Assembly: GCA_021817355.1 (NCBI GenBank)
Contig: JAKAVI010000457.1
Span: 1-16,656, forward strand
From: Pseudomonadota bacterium
Lineage (GTDB): Bacteria; Pseudomonadota; Alphaproteobacteria; Micropepsales; Micropepsaceae
Direction of reading: 5' to 3'
Length of the DNA: 16,656 nucleotides
The number at the start of each line of letters is the position of its first letter. Position 1 is the first letter of the stretch. Positions 1 to 6,837 of this stretch are shown one piece after another. The notes below the pieces were generated by a model. It had not been told where the DNA came from. It worked only from the letters and a program-made list of their open reading frames with translations, and ran no database searches. The position numbers were made by a program, and so were the translations under genes.

Positions 1-70
1 GAACCCACGGTGGCGTCGCCGCCACGCCGGTTTTCAAGACCGGTGCCTTAAACCGCTCGGCCACCCATCC
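1..70 (-). tRNA. tRNA-Ser(UGA), 3' end cut off by window start
   Basis: Read on the minus strand, the 5' acceptor strand is GGATGGG (70 down to 64), followed by a D-arm of the serine type (GCCGAGCGGTTTAAGGC). The anticodon arm is CCGGT-CTTGAAA-ACCGG with anticodon TGA. The long class II variable arm has a TGGCG/CGCCA stem, and the sequence then enters the T-arm (GTGGGTTC). The long variable arm plus the TGA anticodon identify serine. About 20 bases (rest of the T-arm, 3' acceptor strand, discriminator) lie before base 1, so the 3' end cannot be checked. Confidence 0.95.
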
Positions 71-428
71 GTCGGGCCCCACTTACTGTTGGAAGCAGGC
101 TGGCGCAAGGTCAGGGACGATATCGGCCGGGAACTGCCCTGATCAAGGCCACAGGGGAGCCTCCAACCGAACTTGTTCTTGTTTGCACGATCGGGGCATG
201 CCTATCAGGCTGCGGCAGGAAGAGGCTACCGCCAAATCATGACCGGACATCGGTGGATCGCCCGGCAGCACATATTGGGGCCTGGGTTGCAGGTTGCTCA
301 GAGGCACGAGGTACTATTTCACCCACGTGTCATTTATTACGCCAAAGTGATGATGGTCTGGGGAGGTTGAGTGGGCGAGGGCCTTTAAGGTAGCGTTCGA
401 ATCACCTTCGTCGAAGAGGGGCCTAGCG
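71..428. other. gene-free interval between tRNA-Ser and rlpA
   Basis: This interval separates the divergent tRNA-Ser and rlpA. A 65-codon open frame at 173-370 begins with TTG, has no good ribosome-binding site and encodes no recognisable protein, so I do not call it. A purine-rich stretch (GAAGAGGGG, 413-421) precedes the rlpA start. One GANTC site (398-403 region) could be a CcrM methylation target. I see no clear promoter for rlpA and no repeat or terminator. Confidence 0.6.
119..146 (-). promoter_or_regulatory. possible promoter of tRNA-Ser
   Basis: On the minus strand there is TTGATC (146 to 141), a 16-base spacer and GATATC (124 to 119). This would start transcription about 40 bases before the tRNA 5' end. 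TTGATC matches the -35 consensus in four of six positions; the -10 match is weak. The call rests on position and partial match only. Confidence 0.25.
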
Positions 429-1367
429 TTGCTTCGCCATGTACGAACAGTCCTCAGCGTGTGTGCGCTGGCGGCCCTCACGGCTGCTTGTGCAACGCAG
501 GCGCCTGAACGAACGCCGCGATTGCGTATTCCGGCGTCAGCTGGAGTGTATAAAATCGGTCGACCTTATGAGATCGACGGTACTTGGTATTATCCCCGCG
601 CGCAGCCTCATTATGACAAAACAGGGATTGCCTCTTGGTACGGTCCGACCTTTTATGGCAAGCATACGGCTGATGGCGAACTCTTTAACCCAAACGCCCT
701 GACAGCGGCCCATCGGACCCTGCCTTTGCCGGTCAATGTGCGGGTAACAGATCTGGAGAATGGGCGATCTTTGGTTGTTCGGGTCAACGATCGCGGCCCC
801 TTTGTTCAGGGGCGGATCATCGACGTGACACCGGAGGTCGCCAAGCTTCTCGGCTTTTACAGGAAGGGCACAGCCAGGGTTCGCGTCACCTATATTGGAC
901 CGGCACCTCTCAATCCCTCCGCTCCTGCCACCAACCAGACATCCGCTCAGATCGCCTCTGCCCTGCCTGCCGTTCCCACAGGGTCTGTTTCGGTTGCCCC
1001 GCTTTCTGGCGCACCGTCTGTCCCAGCGATGGGCGCAGCTAGCAACCAGGTAGCAGTCAATGCGTTGCCAACGGTCGTATTGCCGCCGGATGATCAGGTT
1101 ACGGGGGTGGTCTCCAAGGTTCCTGTCCCAGCGGTTACTCATATTTATGTTCAAGCTGGAGCGTTCATCAACTACTCGAACGCGGTGCGCTTGAAGAACC
1201 GGCTCAGGGCCGCGGGTCACCTCAAAATTTCTTCAATCGACATAAGGGGACGGCGATTCTATAGAGTGCGTCTGGGCCCATTCGATCGGGTTTCGCAGGC
1301 CGATGCTGCCCTTGGCCGTCTTACCAGGGCCGGCAGCAGCGATGCGGCCATTGTCGTCGATCGCTGA
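429..1367 (+). CDS. rlpA: RlpA-family septal ring lytic transglycosylase, lipoprotein with SPOR domain
   Basis: The predicted 312-residue protein begins with a lipoprotein signal: basic Arg3/His4/Arg6, a hydrophobic core, and LTAAC with the lipidated Cys at 21. Residues about 66-152 form the RlpA double-psi beta-barrel (GIASWYGPTFYGKHTADGE). Glu84 and His95 are spaced 11 apart like the catalytic pair described for Pseudomonas RlpA, and NDRGPF is at 120-125. A Pro/Ala/Val-rich linker (about 155-235) leads to a SPOR domain (about 237-311), which binds denuded septal glycan. Known RlpA cleaves such glycan at division sites. The start is TTG, chosen because GAAGAGGGG lies about 7 bases upstream and the next in-frame start would destroy the signal peptide. 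The residue at -3 of the lipobox is Thr rather than the usual Leu/Val. Transglycosylase activity is inferred; some RlpA homologues have little or none. Confidence 0.92.
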   Translation: MLRHVRTVLSVCALAALTAACATQAPERTPRLRIPASAGVYKIGRPYEIDGTWYYPRAQPHYDKTGIASWYGPTFYGKHTADGELFNPNALTAAHRTLPLPVNVRVTDLENGRSLVVRVNDRGPFVQGRIIDVTPEVAKLLGFYRKGTARVRVTYIGPAPLNPSAPATNQTSAQIASALPAVPTGSVSVAPLSGAPSVPAMGAASNQVAVNALPTVVLPPDDQVTGVVSKVPVPAVTHIYVQAGAFINYSNAVRLKNRLRAAGHLKISSIDIRGRRFYRVRLGPFDRVSQADAALGRLTRAGSSDAAIVVDR

Positions 1368-1394
1368 TGTGAGGCTTACGGCTTTCGCCCGTTC

Positions 1395-1400
1395 AAGGAG
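1395..1400 (+). promoter_or_regulatory. ribosome-binding site that sets the dac start
   Basis: AAGGAG ends 7 bases before the ATG at 1408 but only 1 base before the in-frame ATG at 1402. Spacing therefore favours 1408. Starts further upstream in the same frame (1303, 1342) lie inside rlpA and would bury the signal peptide. Confidence 0.8.
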
Positions 1401-1407
1401 TATGCTC

Positions 1408-2622
1408 ATGCCAGGGTTTCGCAGCGCCGGTGCCATATCTTACATCCTGACCATTGGCCTCATGCTGGTGGCAGTCTTTGCGCCACCGGCTTCGGCGCAG
1501 ATGGCAACCAATGCCGTACACGCTGTGCTGATGGATGCGCAGACCGGCCAGGTGCTGTGGAACAAGGACGGCGATCAACCCTTCCCTCCAGCTTCAATGT
1601 CCAAGCTGATGACCCTCGATATTCTCTTTGGTGAACTTAAGGATGGGCGGGTGAAGCTGTCGAGTACCTTTCCGGTATCGGCGAAAGCCTGGCAGACGGG
1701 TGGTTCCAAGATGTTTGTCCGAGTGGGCACCGAGGTTCCGGTACGTGACCTGATCAAGGGCATCATTATCGACTCGGGAAATGACGCATGTGTGGTTGTG
1801 GCCCAGGCCCTTGGCGGCACCATCCATGGCTTTGTCCGAATGATGAACCGCCGAGCCAAGGAGCTGGGCCTGAAAAATTCCCACTTCGTGAATCCGGATG
1901 GCTTGCCTGAGCCTCCCGGACAATTGATGAGTGCCCATGACCTTGCTGTCCTCGCGCGCGATCTTATCATCCAATATCCGCAATATTATCATTTTTTCAG
2001 TGAACGCAGCTTCACATGGAGCGGGATCACACAGGCAAATCGCAATATGGCGCTACAGTATTTTCCGGGCGCGGACGGTCTTAAAACCGGGTACACTCAT
2101 GACTCTGGCTACGGAATCATCACCTCGGCGGTCCACAACGGACGTCGATTTATCCTCGTTCTTGGTGGTCTGCGCTACCCTGATCTCAGCAAATATCCCC
2201 CGCGCAAGAAGGACTGGCTGATCGAACAGCGTCGTGGCGAGGAAGCCGCGCGCGTGCTGACCCTCGCATTTCGTAACTTCCGGTCCTACGCTCTATTCCG
2301 CGCGGGGCAGCAGGTGGGAGTAGGCGATGTCTGGGCCGGTAGCGACCCCACTGTGCCGCTGATTGTCAAAGAACCGGTCACGGCGATCATGCAAGTTCAC
2401 AGTCATCGCCATATGGTGGCCGCGATTGACTATATGGGTCCGCTCAAGGCCCCGGTGTTGAAGGGTGCTATGGTCGCGCACCTCAACCTCACGGCACCTG
2501 GCTGGCCAGGGATGTCGGTACCCCTCTATGCGGGTCGCACGGATTCGGCGACAGGGCTGTTTGGCCGCATGGCCATGGCAATGCGTGAGCTGCTGGGCCT
2601 GTCGCCTGAGCCAGCGCATTGA
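1408..2622 (+). CDS. D-alanyl-D-alanine carboxypeptidase (PBP5/6 type, DacA/DacC family)
   Basis: This exported enzyme would remove the terminal D-Ala from pentapeptide stems in the periplasm and so limit cross-linking. The 404-residue product has a Sec signal peptide with probable cleavage after ASA (28-30). The three penicillin-binding motifs are complete and in order: SxxK as Ser63-Met-Ser-Lys66, SGN at 123-125, and KTG at 226-228. The region after about residue 285 fits the beta-rich PBP5 C-terminal domain. The length matches PBP5 (about 400). PBP5 usually ends in an amphipathic membrane-anchoring helix; the last segment here (GLFGRMAMAMRELLGLS) could serve that role. The gene lies 40 bases after rlpA, and its TGA overlaps the region where tmk begins. 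The pairing with rlpA suggests joint action on septal or side-wall peptidoglycan. I cannot decide between the names dacA, dacC and dacF. Confidence 0.94.
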   Translation: MPGFRSAGAISYILTIGLMLVAVFAPPASAQMATNAVHAVLMDAQTGQVLWNKDGDQPFPPASMSKLMTLDILFGELKDGRVKLSSTFPVSAKAWQTGGSKMFVRVGTEVPVRDLIKGIIIDSGNDACVVVAQALGGTIHGFVRMMNRRAKELGLKNSHFVNPDGLPEPPGQLMSAHDLAVLARDLIIQYPQYYHFFSERSFTWSGITQANRNMALQYFPGADGLKTGYTHDSGYGIITSAVHNGRRFILVLGGLRYPDLSKYPPRKKDWLIEQRRGEEAARVLTLAFRNFRSYALFRAGQQVGVGDVWAGSDPTVPLIVKEPVTAIMQVHSHRHMVAAIDYMGPLKAPVLKGAMVAHLNLTAPGWPGMSVPLYAGRTDSATGLFGRMAMAMRELLGLSPEPAH

Positions 2623-2627
2623 CGCCG

Positions 2628-3278
2628 ATGTCGGGCGGGCAGGATAAGCCATTCGGACGTCTGATCACTCTGGAGGGTGGAGAGGGTGCTGGTAAATCCA
2701 CCCAGGCCCGCCGTCTGGCCGCGGCGCTGAAGGACCTGGGGCACGAGGTTGTCATGACCCGAGAGCCGGGTGGATCACCCGGCGCCGAAGAGGTTCGTAA
2801 GCTCCTTGTCGAAGGTGAACCTGGGCGCTGGAGCGCTTTGTCCGAGACATTGCTTTTATTTGCCGCCAGAGTTGACCACATTGAGCGAACAATCGGCCCG
2901 GCACTGTCTGCTGGCAGCTGGGTGATCTGCGATCGCTTTACCGATTCCACCTACGCCTATCAGGGCGTGGCGCGCGGTCTTGCCCGCGAGACCATAAGGC
3001 GGGTTGAGGCGGTATCGCTCGGTGATTTCAAACCTCATTTGACACTCATACTGGATCTTCCGCCGCAAGACGGGCTGTCGCGCGCCGCGGCGCGCGATGT
3101 CGTCGTCTCTCGGTTTGAACAGTTTGATCTCGCGTTTCATGACAGATTGCGCCAAGCTTTTCTCGATTTGGCCAGACGTGCACCCGAACGCTGCGCCGTG
3201 ATTGACGCCGTCGGTACCGAGGGCGAGGTTGCGCAGCGCATCTGGACGACGGTTGCCGCCCGGCTAAAGGTGGGATAA
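2628..3278 (+). CDS. tmk: thymidylate kinase (dTMP kinase)
   Basis: This cytoplasmic enzyme phosphorylates dTMP to dTDP with ATP for DNA synthesis. With the ATG at 2628 the protein is 216 residues, normal for the family. The P-loop GGEGAGKST is at 17-25, the nucleotide-monophosphate site includes TREPGGSPGAEEVR (44-57), and the DRF/Y motif is at 102-104 followed by STYAYQG. An arginine-rich lid (SRAAARD) is typical of the bacterial type II enzyme, which places catalytic Arg in the lid rather than in the P-loop. The alternative start is TTG at 2619, which overlaps the dac stop codon and adds three residues. Neither start has a strong ribosome-binding site, so coupling to dac translation is likely. 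The stop TAA shares one base with the holB ATG (TAATG). Confidence 0.96.
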   Translation: MSGGQDKPFGRLITLEGGEGAGKSTQARRLAAALKDLGHEVVMTREPGGSPGAEEVRKLLVEGEPGRWSALSETLLLFAARVDHIERTIGPALSAGSWVICDRFTDSTYAYQGVARGLARETIRRVEAVSLGDFKPHLTLILDLPPQDGLSRAAARDVVVSRFEQFDLAFHDRLRQAFLDLARRAPERCAVIDAVGTEGEVAQRIWTTVAARLKVG

Positions 3279-4330
3279 TGGCGCGCGCCGACAAAAACGA
3301 AGATCCCGAATTTGATCGGGTCCCGGGTCTTGCTCATCCGCGCGAGACCTTTGAGCTGATTGGCCAGGACACTGCCTTGCGCATTGCGGCAACGGCGATA
3401 CGTCGTGCGCGCCCCCCGCAAGGGTTGCTGATTTGTGGTCCGCCGGGGAGCGGCAAGGCGACCCTGGCTTATCGCATTGCCCGCTACCTTCTCAAATATG
3501 GTGCCTCGGACGCAGGCCCTGCCGATCTTGCGGTTCCTCCCAACGATCCGGTGTCGCTGAAGGTTCTGACCCGGGCCCATCCTGGCCTGCTGGTGTTGAC
3601 GCGCGGTCTAAACCCGGAGACAGGCAAGCCAATGACCGTGCTGTCGGTCAATGAAATCCGGAAGCTCGCACACTTTTTTGGTCTGACGTCGGGGGCTGGA
3701 GGCTGGCGGGTCGCTATCATTGATCCTGCGGACGAGATGAATGACCAAGCTGCAAATGCTCTTTTGAAGGCGCTTGAAGAACCTCCGGCGCGGTCTATTC
3801 TCCTGCTCTTGTCTCATGCGCCGGGCCGGCTGCTGCCTACCATTCGTTCACGATGTCAGATGCTTCCCATGCAATCTTTGCCCTCATCCCTGCTTGCGCA
3901 GGAATTGGCGGTACGCCAGCCACACCTCTCGGAGGATGACCGCGATGCAGTGGTTCAGCTCAGCGCGGGGTCGCTGGGTCTGGCGTTGATGCTGACACAG
4001 GGTGACGGACTTTTGATTGCCAAGGAGGCGCAGCGGTTAATCGACCGCGCGGCCAATCCGGATCTTCTCGAGCTGTTTGCGCTTGCCGATCGCGTTGGCC
4101 GGCTGAAGGATGGTCTTGCGAGACTGGGCGAGGATCTCATATTAAATCTGAGTGCACGGATCGTAGCGCGCGCCCGTGCCGAAGGCCACACACTCAATCC
4201 CTGGGTTGAAGCCTGGGAAAAGCTGCGTCATGCGTTCGAACGGAGCGCCACGTTGCATCTGGAGCCGCGCCAGACAATTCTTTCGGCTGCTGCGCTTTTA
4301 AGCGAGGCCGCCCGAAGCGGAAACCTTTAA
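3278..4330 (+). CDS. holB: DNA polymerase III subunit delta' (clamp loader)
   Basis: Delta' is the stator of the clamp loader that places the sliding clamp on DNA. The 350-residue product has an AAA+ fold: GPPGSGKAT at 54-62 in the Walker A position, a Walker B-like segment around VAIIDPADEMN (145-155), ANALLKALEEPP (159-170) and the SRC motif at 191-193. The alpha-helical collar domain follows from about 230. The four zinc-module cysteines found between Walker A and the next strand in E. coli delta' are absent here: there is no Cys between 54 and 192. It starts one base before the end of tmk and ends one base into tatD, so it is very likely translationally coupled to both. Many alphaproteobacteria have metG between holB and tatD; it is missing here. 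Confidence 0.93.
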   Translation: MARADKNEDPEFDRVPGLAHPRETFELIGQDTALRIAATAIRRARPPQGLLICGPPGSGKATLAYRIARYLLKYGASDAGPADLAVPPNDPVSLKVLTRAHPGLLVLTRGLNPETGKPMTVLSVNEIRKLAHFFGLTSGAGGWRVAIIDPADEMNDQAANALLKALEEPPARSILLLLSHAPGRLLPTIRSRCQMLPMQSLPSSLLAQELAVRQPHLSEDDRDAVVQLSAGSLGLALMLTQGDGLLIAKEAQRLIDRAANPDLLELFALADRVGRLKDGLARLGEDLILNLSARIVARARAEGHTLNPWVEAWEKLRHAFERSATLHLEPRQTILSAAALLSEAARSGNL

Positions 4331-5112
4331 TGCTTGTTGACAGTCACTGCCATTTGGACTTCCCGGAGTTTGCAGCTGAGCTCGATGCGGTGGTGGCGCG
4401 CGCCTCGGCCCGTGACGTTGGCGCCATGGTCAGTATCGGCACAACGCTGGCCCGCTTTGCCAATGTCGTTGCCGTCGCGCAGCGCTTCTCCCAGGTTTGG
4501 TGCTCGGTGGGAATTCATCCTCATGAGGCGGAGATGGAGCCGCTGACCGGTGCCATGCCGTTGACCGAGCGTGCCGCCCATCCCAAGGTAGTCGGTATCG
4601 GCGAGACAGGGCTCGACTACTACTACGCGCATGCTCCGCGGCAGGCACAGATACAGAATTTCCGCTGGCACATCGCGGCCGCCCGCGAACTTGACTTGCC
4701 GCTGATCGTTCACACCCGCGATGCGGACGACAAAACCATAGAAATTCTTCGCGAGGAGATGGCCAAAGGAGCTTTTAGAGGAGTGATACACTGCTTTACT
4801 GGCAGTGATGCGCTGCGTGATGCCGCGCTCGCGCTTGGCTTTTACATTTCAGTCTCGGGTATCGCCACCTTCAAGAACGCCGGAGCACTGCGCGAGACTT
4901 TGCGTGAGGTTCCACTGGAACGGCTTTTGGTGGAGACCGATGCACCTTACCTTGCCCCTCTGCCACACCGGGGCAAGACCAACGAGCCGGCCTTCGTGGC
5001 GCACACTGCGAAGGTTTTGGCCGAAGTCAAAAATGTCGCTGAGCAGGAGCTGGCGACGGCTACGACAGATAATTTTTTTCGTCTCTTCCGACGTGCTCAG
5101 AGGCCACTGTGA
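4330..5112 (+). CDS. tatD: TatD-family metal-dependent hydrolase
   Basis: The 260-residue product is a TIM-barrel amidohydrolase-like protein with all the metal ligands of the TatD family. These are the HxH pair His6/His8 in DSHCHLD, Glu92 in GETGLDYY, His128 in IVHTRD, His154 in HCFTG and Asp204 in ETDAPYLAP. E. coli relatives (TatD, YcfH, YjjV) are Mg-dependent DNA exonucleases or deoxyribonucleases, and YcfH sits next to holB there too. The cellular role of this orthologue is inferred, probably DNA repair or nucleic acid turnover. The start overlaps holB by one base (TAATG). The end overlaps the next gene by four bases (GTGA). The symbol is used at family level; ycfH would be the closer positional equivalent. 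Confidence 0.92.
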   Translation: MLVDSHCHLDFPEFAAELDAVVARASARDVGAMVSIGTTLARFANVVAVAQRFSQVWCSVGIHPHEAEMEPLTGAMPLTERAAHPKVVGIGETGLDYYYAHAPRQAQIQNFRWHIAAARELDLPLIVHTRDADDKTIEILREEMAKGAFRGVIHCFTGSDALRDAALALGFYISVSGIATFKNAGALRETLREVPLERLLVETDAPYLAPLPHRGKTNEPAFVAHTAKVLAEVKNVAEQELATATTDNFFRLFRRAQRPL

Positions 5113-5933
5113 GCGCGACCCTCGAAGTTATTATCCTGGGCTGTGGCTCTTCAGGTGGCGTGCCCCGGCTTGGCGGTAGGGATGGAGCCGGCGACTGGGG
5201 CGCCTGCGACCCCGGAGAGCCCAAGAACCGGCGCCGACGCTGTTCCGCGTTGCTGCGCCGGCGCAGTGATGCGGGTGTGACCCAGGTTCTGATTGATACC
5301 GCGCCGGATATGCGCGAACAGCTGCTTGATGCACGGGTCGGGTATCTGGACGGGGTTGTCATCAGCCATGATCATGCCGATCAGCTCCATGGCATTGATG
5401 ACCTGCGGGCCCTGGTACTGAGTCAGCGGCGCCGTGTTGACCTTTATGCGGATGCGATCAATTTTGCCGGAATCATGCGGCGTTTTGGCTATATCTTCGA
5501 GCGCCCCACGGGCAGTGACTATCCGCCCATTCTTAATGGACATGTGCTGGCAGAACCCTTCAGCCGCTTCGAGATCGATGGCGCCGGGGGTCCGATCCCT
5601 ATCCTTCCCTTCGAGCAGGAGCACGGCAAGGTGCGGTCTTTGGGCTTTCGTTGTGGCGACTTTGCCTACTCGCCGGATGTCAGTGCCCTGTCCGACGAGA
5701 GCTTTTCCTGCCTTGAGGGACTGGATTGCTGGGTGGTTGACGCCTTGCGCTATACCCATCATCCGACCCATGCCAATGTCGAAACCGCACTGAAATGGAT
5801 TGCGCGTGTCAAGCCGAAGCGGGCCGTGCTGACGAATTTGCACCTTGATCTGGATTATCATCAGCTCAAAAGCGAACTGCCCGCGGGCGTCGAGCCTGCC
5901 TATGACGGCATGAGCCTTCACACTCTGCTCTGA
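5109..5933 (+). CDS. metallo-beta-lactamase-fold hydrolase, PhnP-like
   Basis: The 274-residue cytoplasmic protein starts at GTG (5109), overlapping the tatD stop. The N-terminus EVIILGCGSSGGVPR is typical of PhnP-like phosphodiesterases. The metal motif reads SHDHADQLHG, with His87, His89 and Asp91 of HxHxD present and Gln92 where most superfamily members have the second-site His. Further likely ligands are in FAYSPDVS and in the HHPTHA segment near 212-220. PhnP itself cleaves cyclic phosphoribosyl phosphate in phosphonate breakdown, but no phn genes are nearby, so that substrate should not be assumed. Orthologues beside tatD are common in alphaproteobacteria and have no settled function. 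This is the last gene of the rlpA block and converges on the mucR-like gene. No terminator facing the plus strand is visible after it. Confidence 0.88.
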   Translation: MSATLEVIILGCGSSGGVPRLGGRDGAGDWGACDPGEPKNRRRRCSALLRRRSDAGVTQVLIDTAPDMREQLLDARVGYLDGVVISHDHADQLHGIDDLRALVLSQRRRVDLYADAINFAGIMRRFGYIFERPTGSDYPPILNGHVLAEPFSRFEIDGAGGPIPILPFEQEHGKVRSLGFRCGDFAYSPDVSALSDESFSCLEGLDCWVVDALRYTHHPTHANVETALKWIARVKPKRAVLTNLHLDLDYHQLKSELPAGVEPAYDGMSLHTLL

Positions 5934-6001
5934 GGTGACCCAAGGCCCAACCGGGTGCCTGTGGAGCTGGCTCGTCGCGCTGCCCCAACTGGCCGGTGGC
6001 G

Positions 6002-6034
6002 ATAATAAAACGGGCGGCGCCATGAGCACCGCCC
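6002..6034 (-). terminator. Rho-independent terminator of the mucR-like gene
   Basis: Reading the minus strand, GGGCGG (6034-6029) pairs with CCGCCC (6017-6012). Two more pairs (GC/GC) lie above a one-pair mismatch, and the loop is five bases. The hairpin is followed by GTTTTATTAT (6011-6002). It lies about 20 bases after the minus-strand stop codon. On the plus strand the hairpin has no T-run after it, so it probably does not terminate the convergent MBL-fold gene. Confidence 0.75.
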
Positions 6035-6055
6035 AGGTCCCAGTCTGCGTCCCCG

Positions 6056-6505
6056 TCAGCTGCTCCGGCGGCGGCCTTTGGTAACCGGAGCTGAACGGCC
6101 GAGGCCGATTTTCTTGGCAAATTCCGAACGCTGCGCAGCGTAATTGGGGGCGACCATCGGGTAATCTGCCGGCAGACCCCATTTGGCACGGTATTCGTCA
6201 GGGGTCATATTGTAACGCGAGCGCAAATAGCGCTTCAGCATTTTCAGCTTCTTGCCGTCTTCAAGACAGACAATGTATTCGGCGTTGACGGACTTCTTGA
6301 CCGGTATTGCCGGTTTTTGAGCAGTCTGGACTTCGGCCGGCATGCCAGACGTCAGCCCCCCCAATGTTGCATGAACGCTCTTGATCATGCCCGGAACTTC
6401 CGAGACCGGTATTGGATTGTTGCTAACATAGGCGGCCACGATATCGCTGGCTAATTTGAGCAGATCGTCGGCCTTCGAAAGGTGATTGTCGGTCAGACTG
6501 GTCAT
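6056..6505 (-). CDS. MucR/Ros-family transcriptional regulator with an altered zinc finger
   Basis: This 149-residue protein matches the MucR/Ros family along its length: an acidic N-terminal helical part (LLKLASDIVAAYVSNNPIP, the oligomerisation region of MucR-type proteins), a variable linker, and the DNA-binding core. The core reads CLEDGKKLKMLKRYLRSRYN then MTPDEYRAKWGLP and YPMVAPNYAAQRS. Family members bind AT-rich promoters and repress exopolysaccharide, motility or virulence genes, often acting as nucleoid-like silencers. In Ros the finger ligands are Cys-x2-Cys and two His. Here only the first Cys remains: Asp takes the second Cys position (seen in some relatives), and Tyr and Arg sit where the His residues would be. 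There is no His anywhere in the core. The gene stands alone on the minus strand with its own terminator and a repeat-rich promoter. I leave the symbol empty because mucR and ros paralogues cannot be told apart here. Confidence 0.9.
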   Translation of the reverse strand: MTSLTDNHLSKADDLLKLASDIVAAYVSNNPIPVSEVPGMIKSVHATLGGLTSGMPAEVQTAQKPAIPVKKSVNAEYIVCLEDGKKLKMLKRYLRSRYNMTPDEYRAKWGLPADYPMVAPNYAAQRSEFAKKIGLGRSAPVTKGRRRSS

Positions 6506-6540
6506 TTATTGGTCCCTGGACGGTTGCATGAGAAAAACTT

Positions 6541-6606
6541 AGGTTCAACCTGCATTGGTCAGTTAGGTTTGTAAACCAATATAACGAAAAGGCTACAAGT
6601 CAACCT
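6541..6606. repeat. cluster of AGGTT/AACCT half-sites, candidate operators
   Basis: Within 66 bases there are two inverted repeats and one extra half-site: AGGTT-C-AACCT (6541-6551), GGTTT-GT-AAACC (6566-6577, overlapping AGGTT at 6565-6569), and AACCT (6602-6606). The last overlaps the putative -35 of the mucR-like gene and the middle one sits just downstream of its -10. That placement fits an operator for autoregulation or for another regulator. The binding protein is unknown. Confidence 0.5.
6578..6603 (-). promoter_or_regulatory. possible promoter of the mucR-like gene
   Basis: On the minus strand there is TTGACT (6603-6598), five of six bases matching the -35 consensus, then TATATT (6583-6578), five of six matching the -10. 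The spacer is only 14 bases, shorter than the usual 16-18. The alternative -10 TATTGG gives 16 bases but a poorer match. It lies about 75 bases before the start codon in AT-rich sequence. Confidence 0.4.
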
Positions 6607-6799
6607 ATGAAACATTTTAATATCAAAAAATGCTAGTCCTGTTGCCGTGTGGGTTATGTGAGTTCTTCATCTGTCATTCAAACAACCCCACGATGTGCCA
6701 AAATCGCATAAGCAAATGTCTTGGTGTTGCTCCGCCTATACTCAAAAATTTGCATAACATCCTATGGTTGTGCAATTGGCGTATAACAATATTGATAAG

Positions 6800-6837
6800 A
6801 GGGGACGCCCCGGCAATGCTTGGGCGTTCGCACCCCT
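6800..6837 (+). other. stem-loop in the probable glyA 5' leader
   Basis: AGGGG (6800-6804) and ACGCCC (6805-6810) pair with GGGCGT (6822-6827) and CCCCT (6833-6837). This makes a two-part stem of 6 and 5 base pairs with a 5-base bulge (TCGCA) on the 3' side and an 11-base loop. It ends about 105 bases before glyA and has no T-run, so it is not a classical terminator. Confidence 0.4.

Noticed and set aside
173..370. 65-codon plus-strand open frame upstream of rlpA
   Set aside because: It starts with TTG, has no suitable ribosome-binding site, gives a protein with no recognisable motif and shows no coding-like composition.
1..428. tRNA-Ser as an integration site with a genomic island
   Set aside because: No integrase, no direct repeat of the tRNA 3' end and no foreign-looking genes follow; the neighbouring genes are conserved housekeeping genes. 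The tRNA 3' end, where an attachment site would lie, is outside the window.
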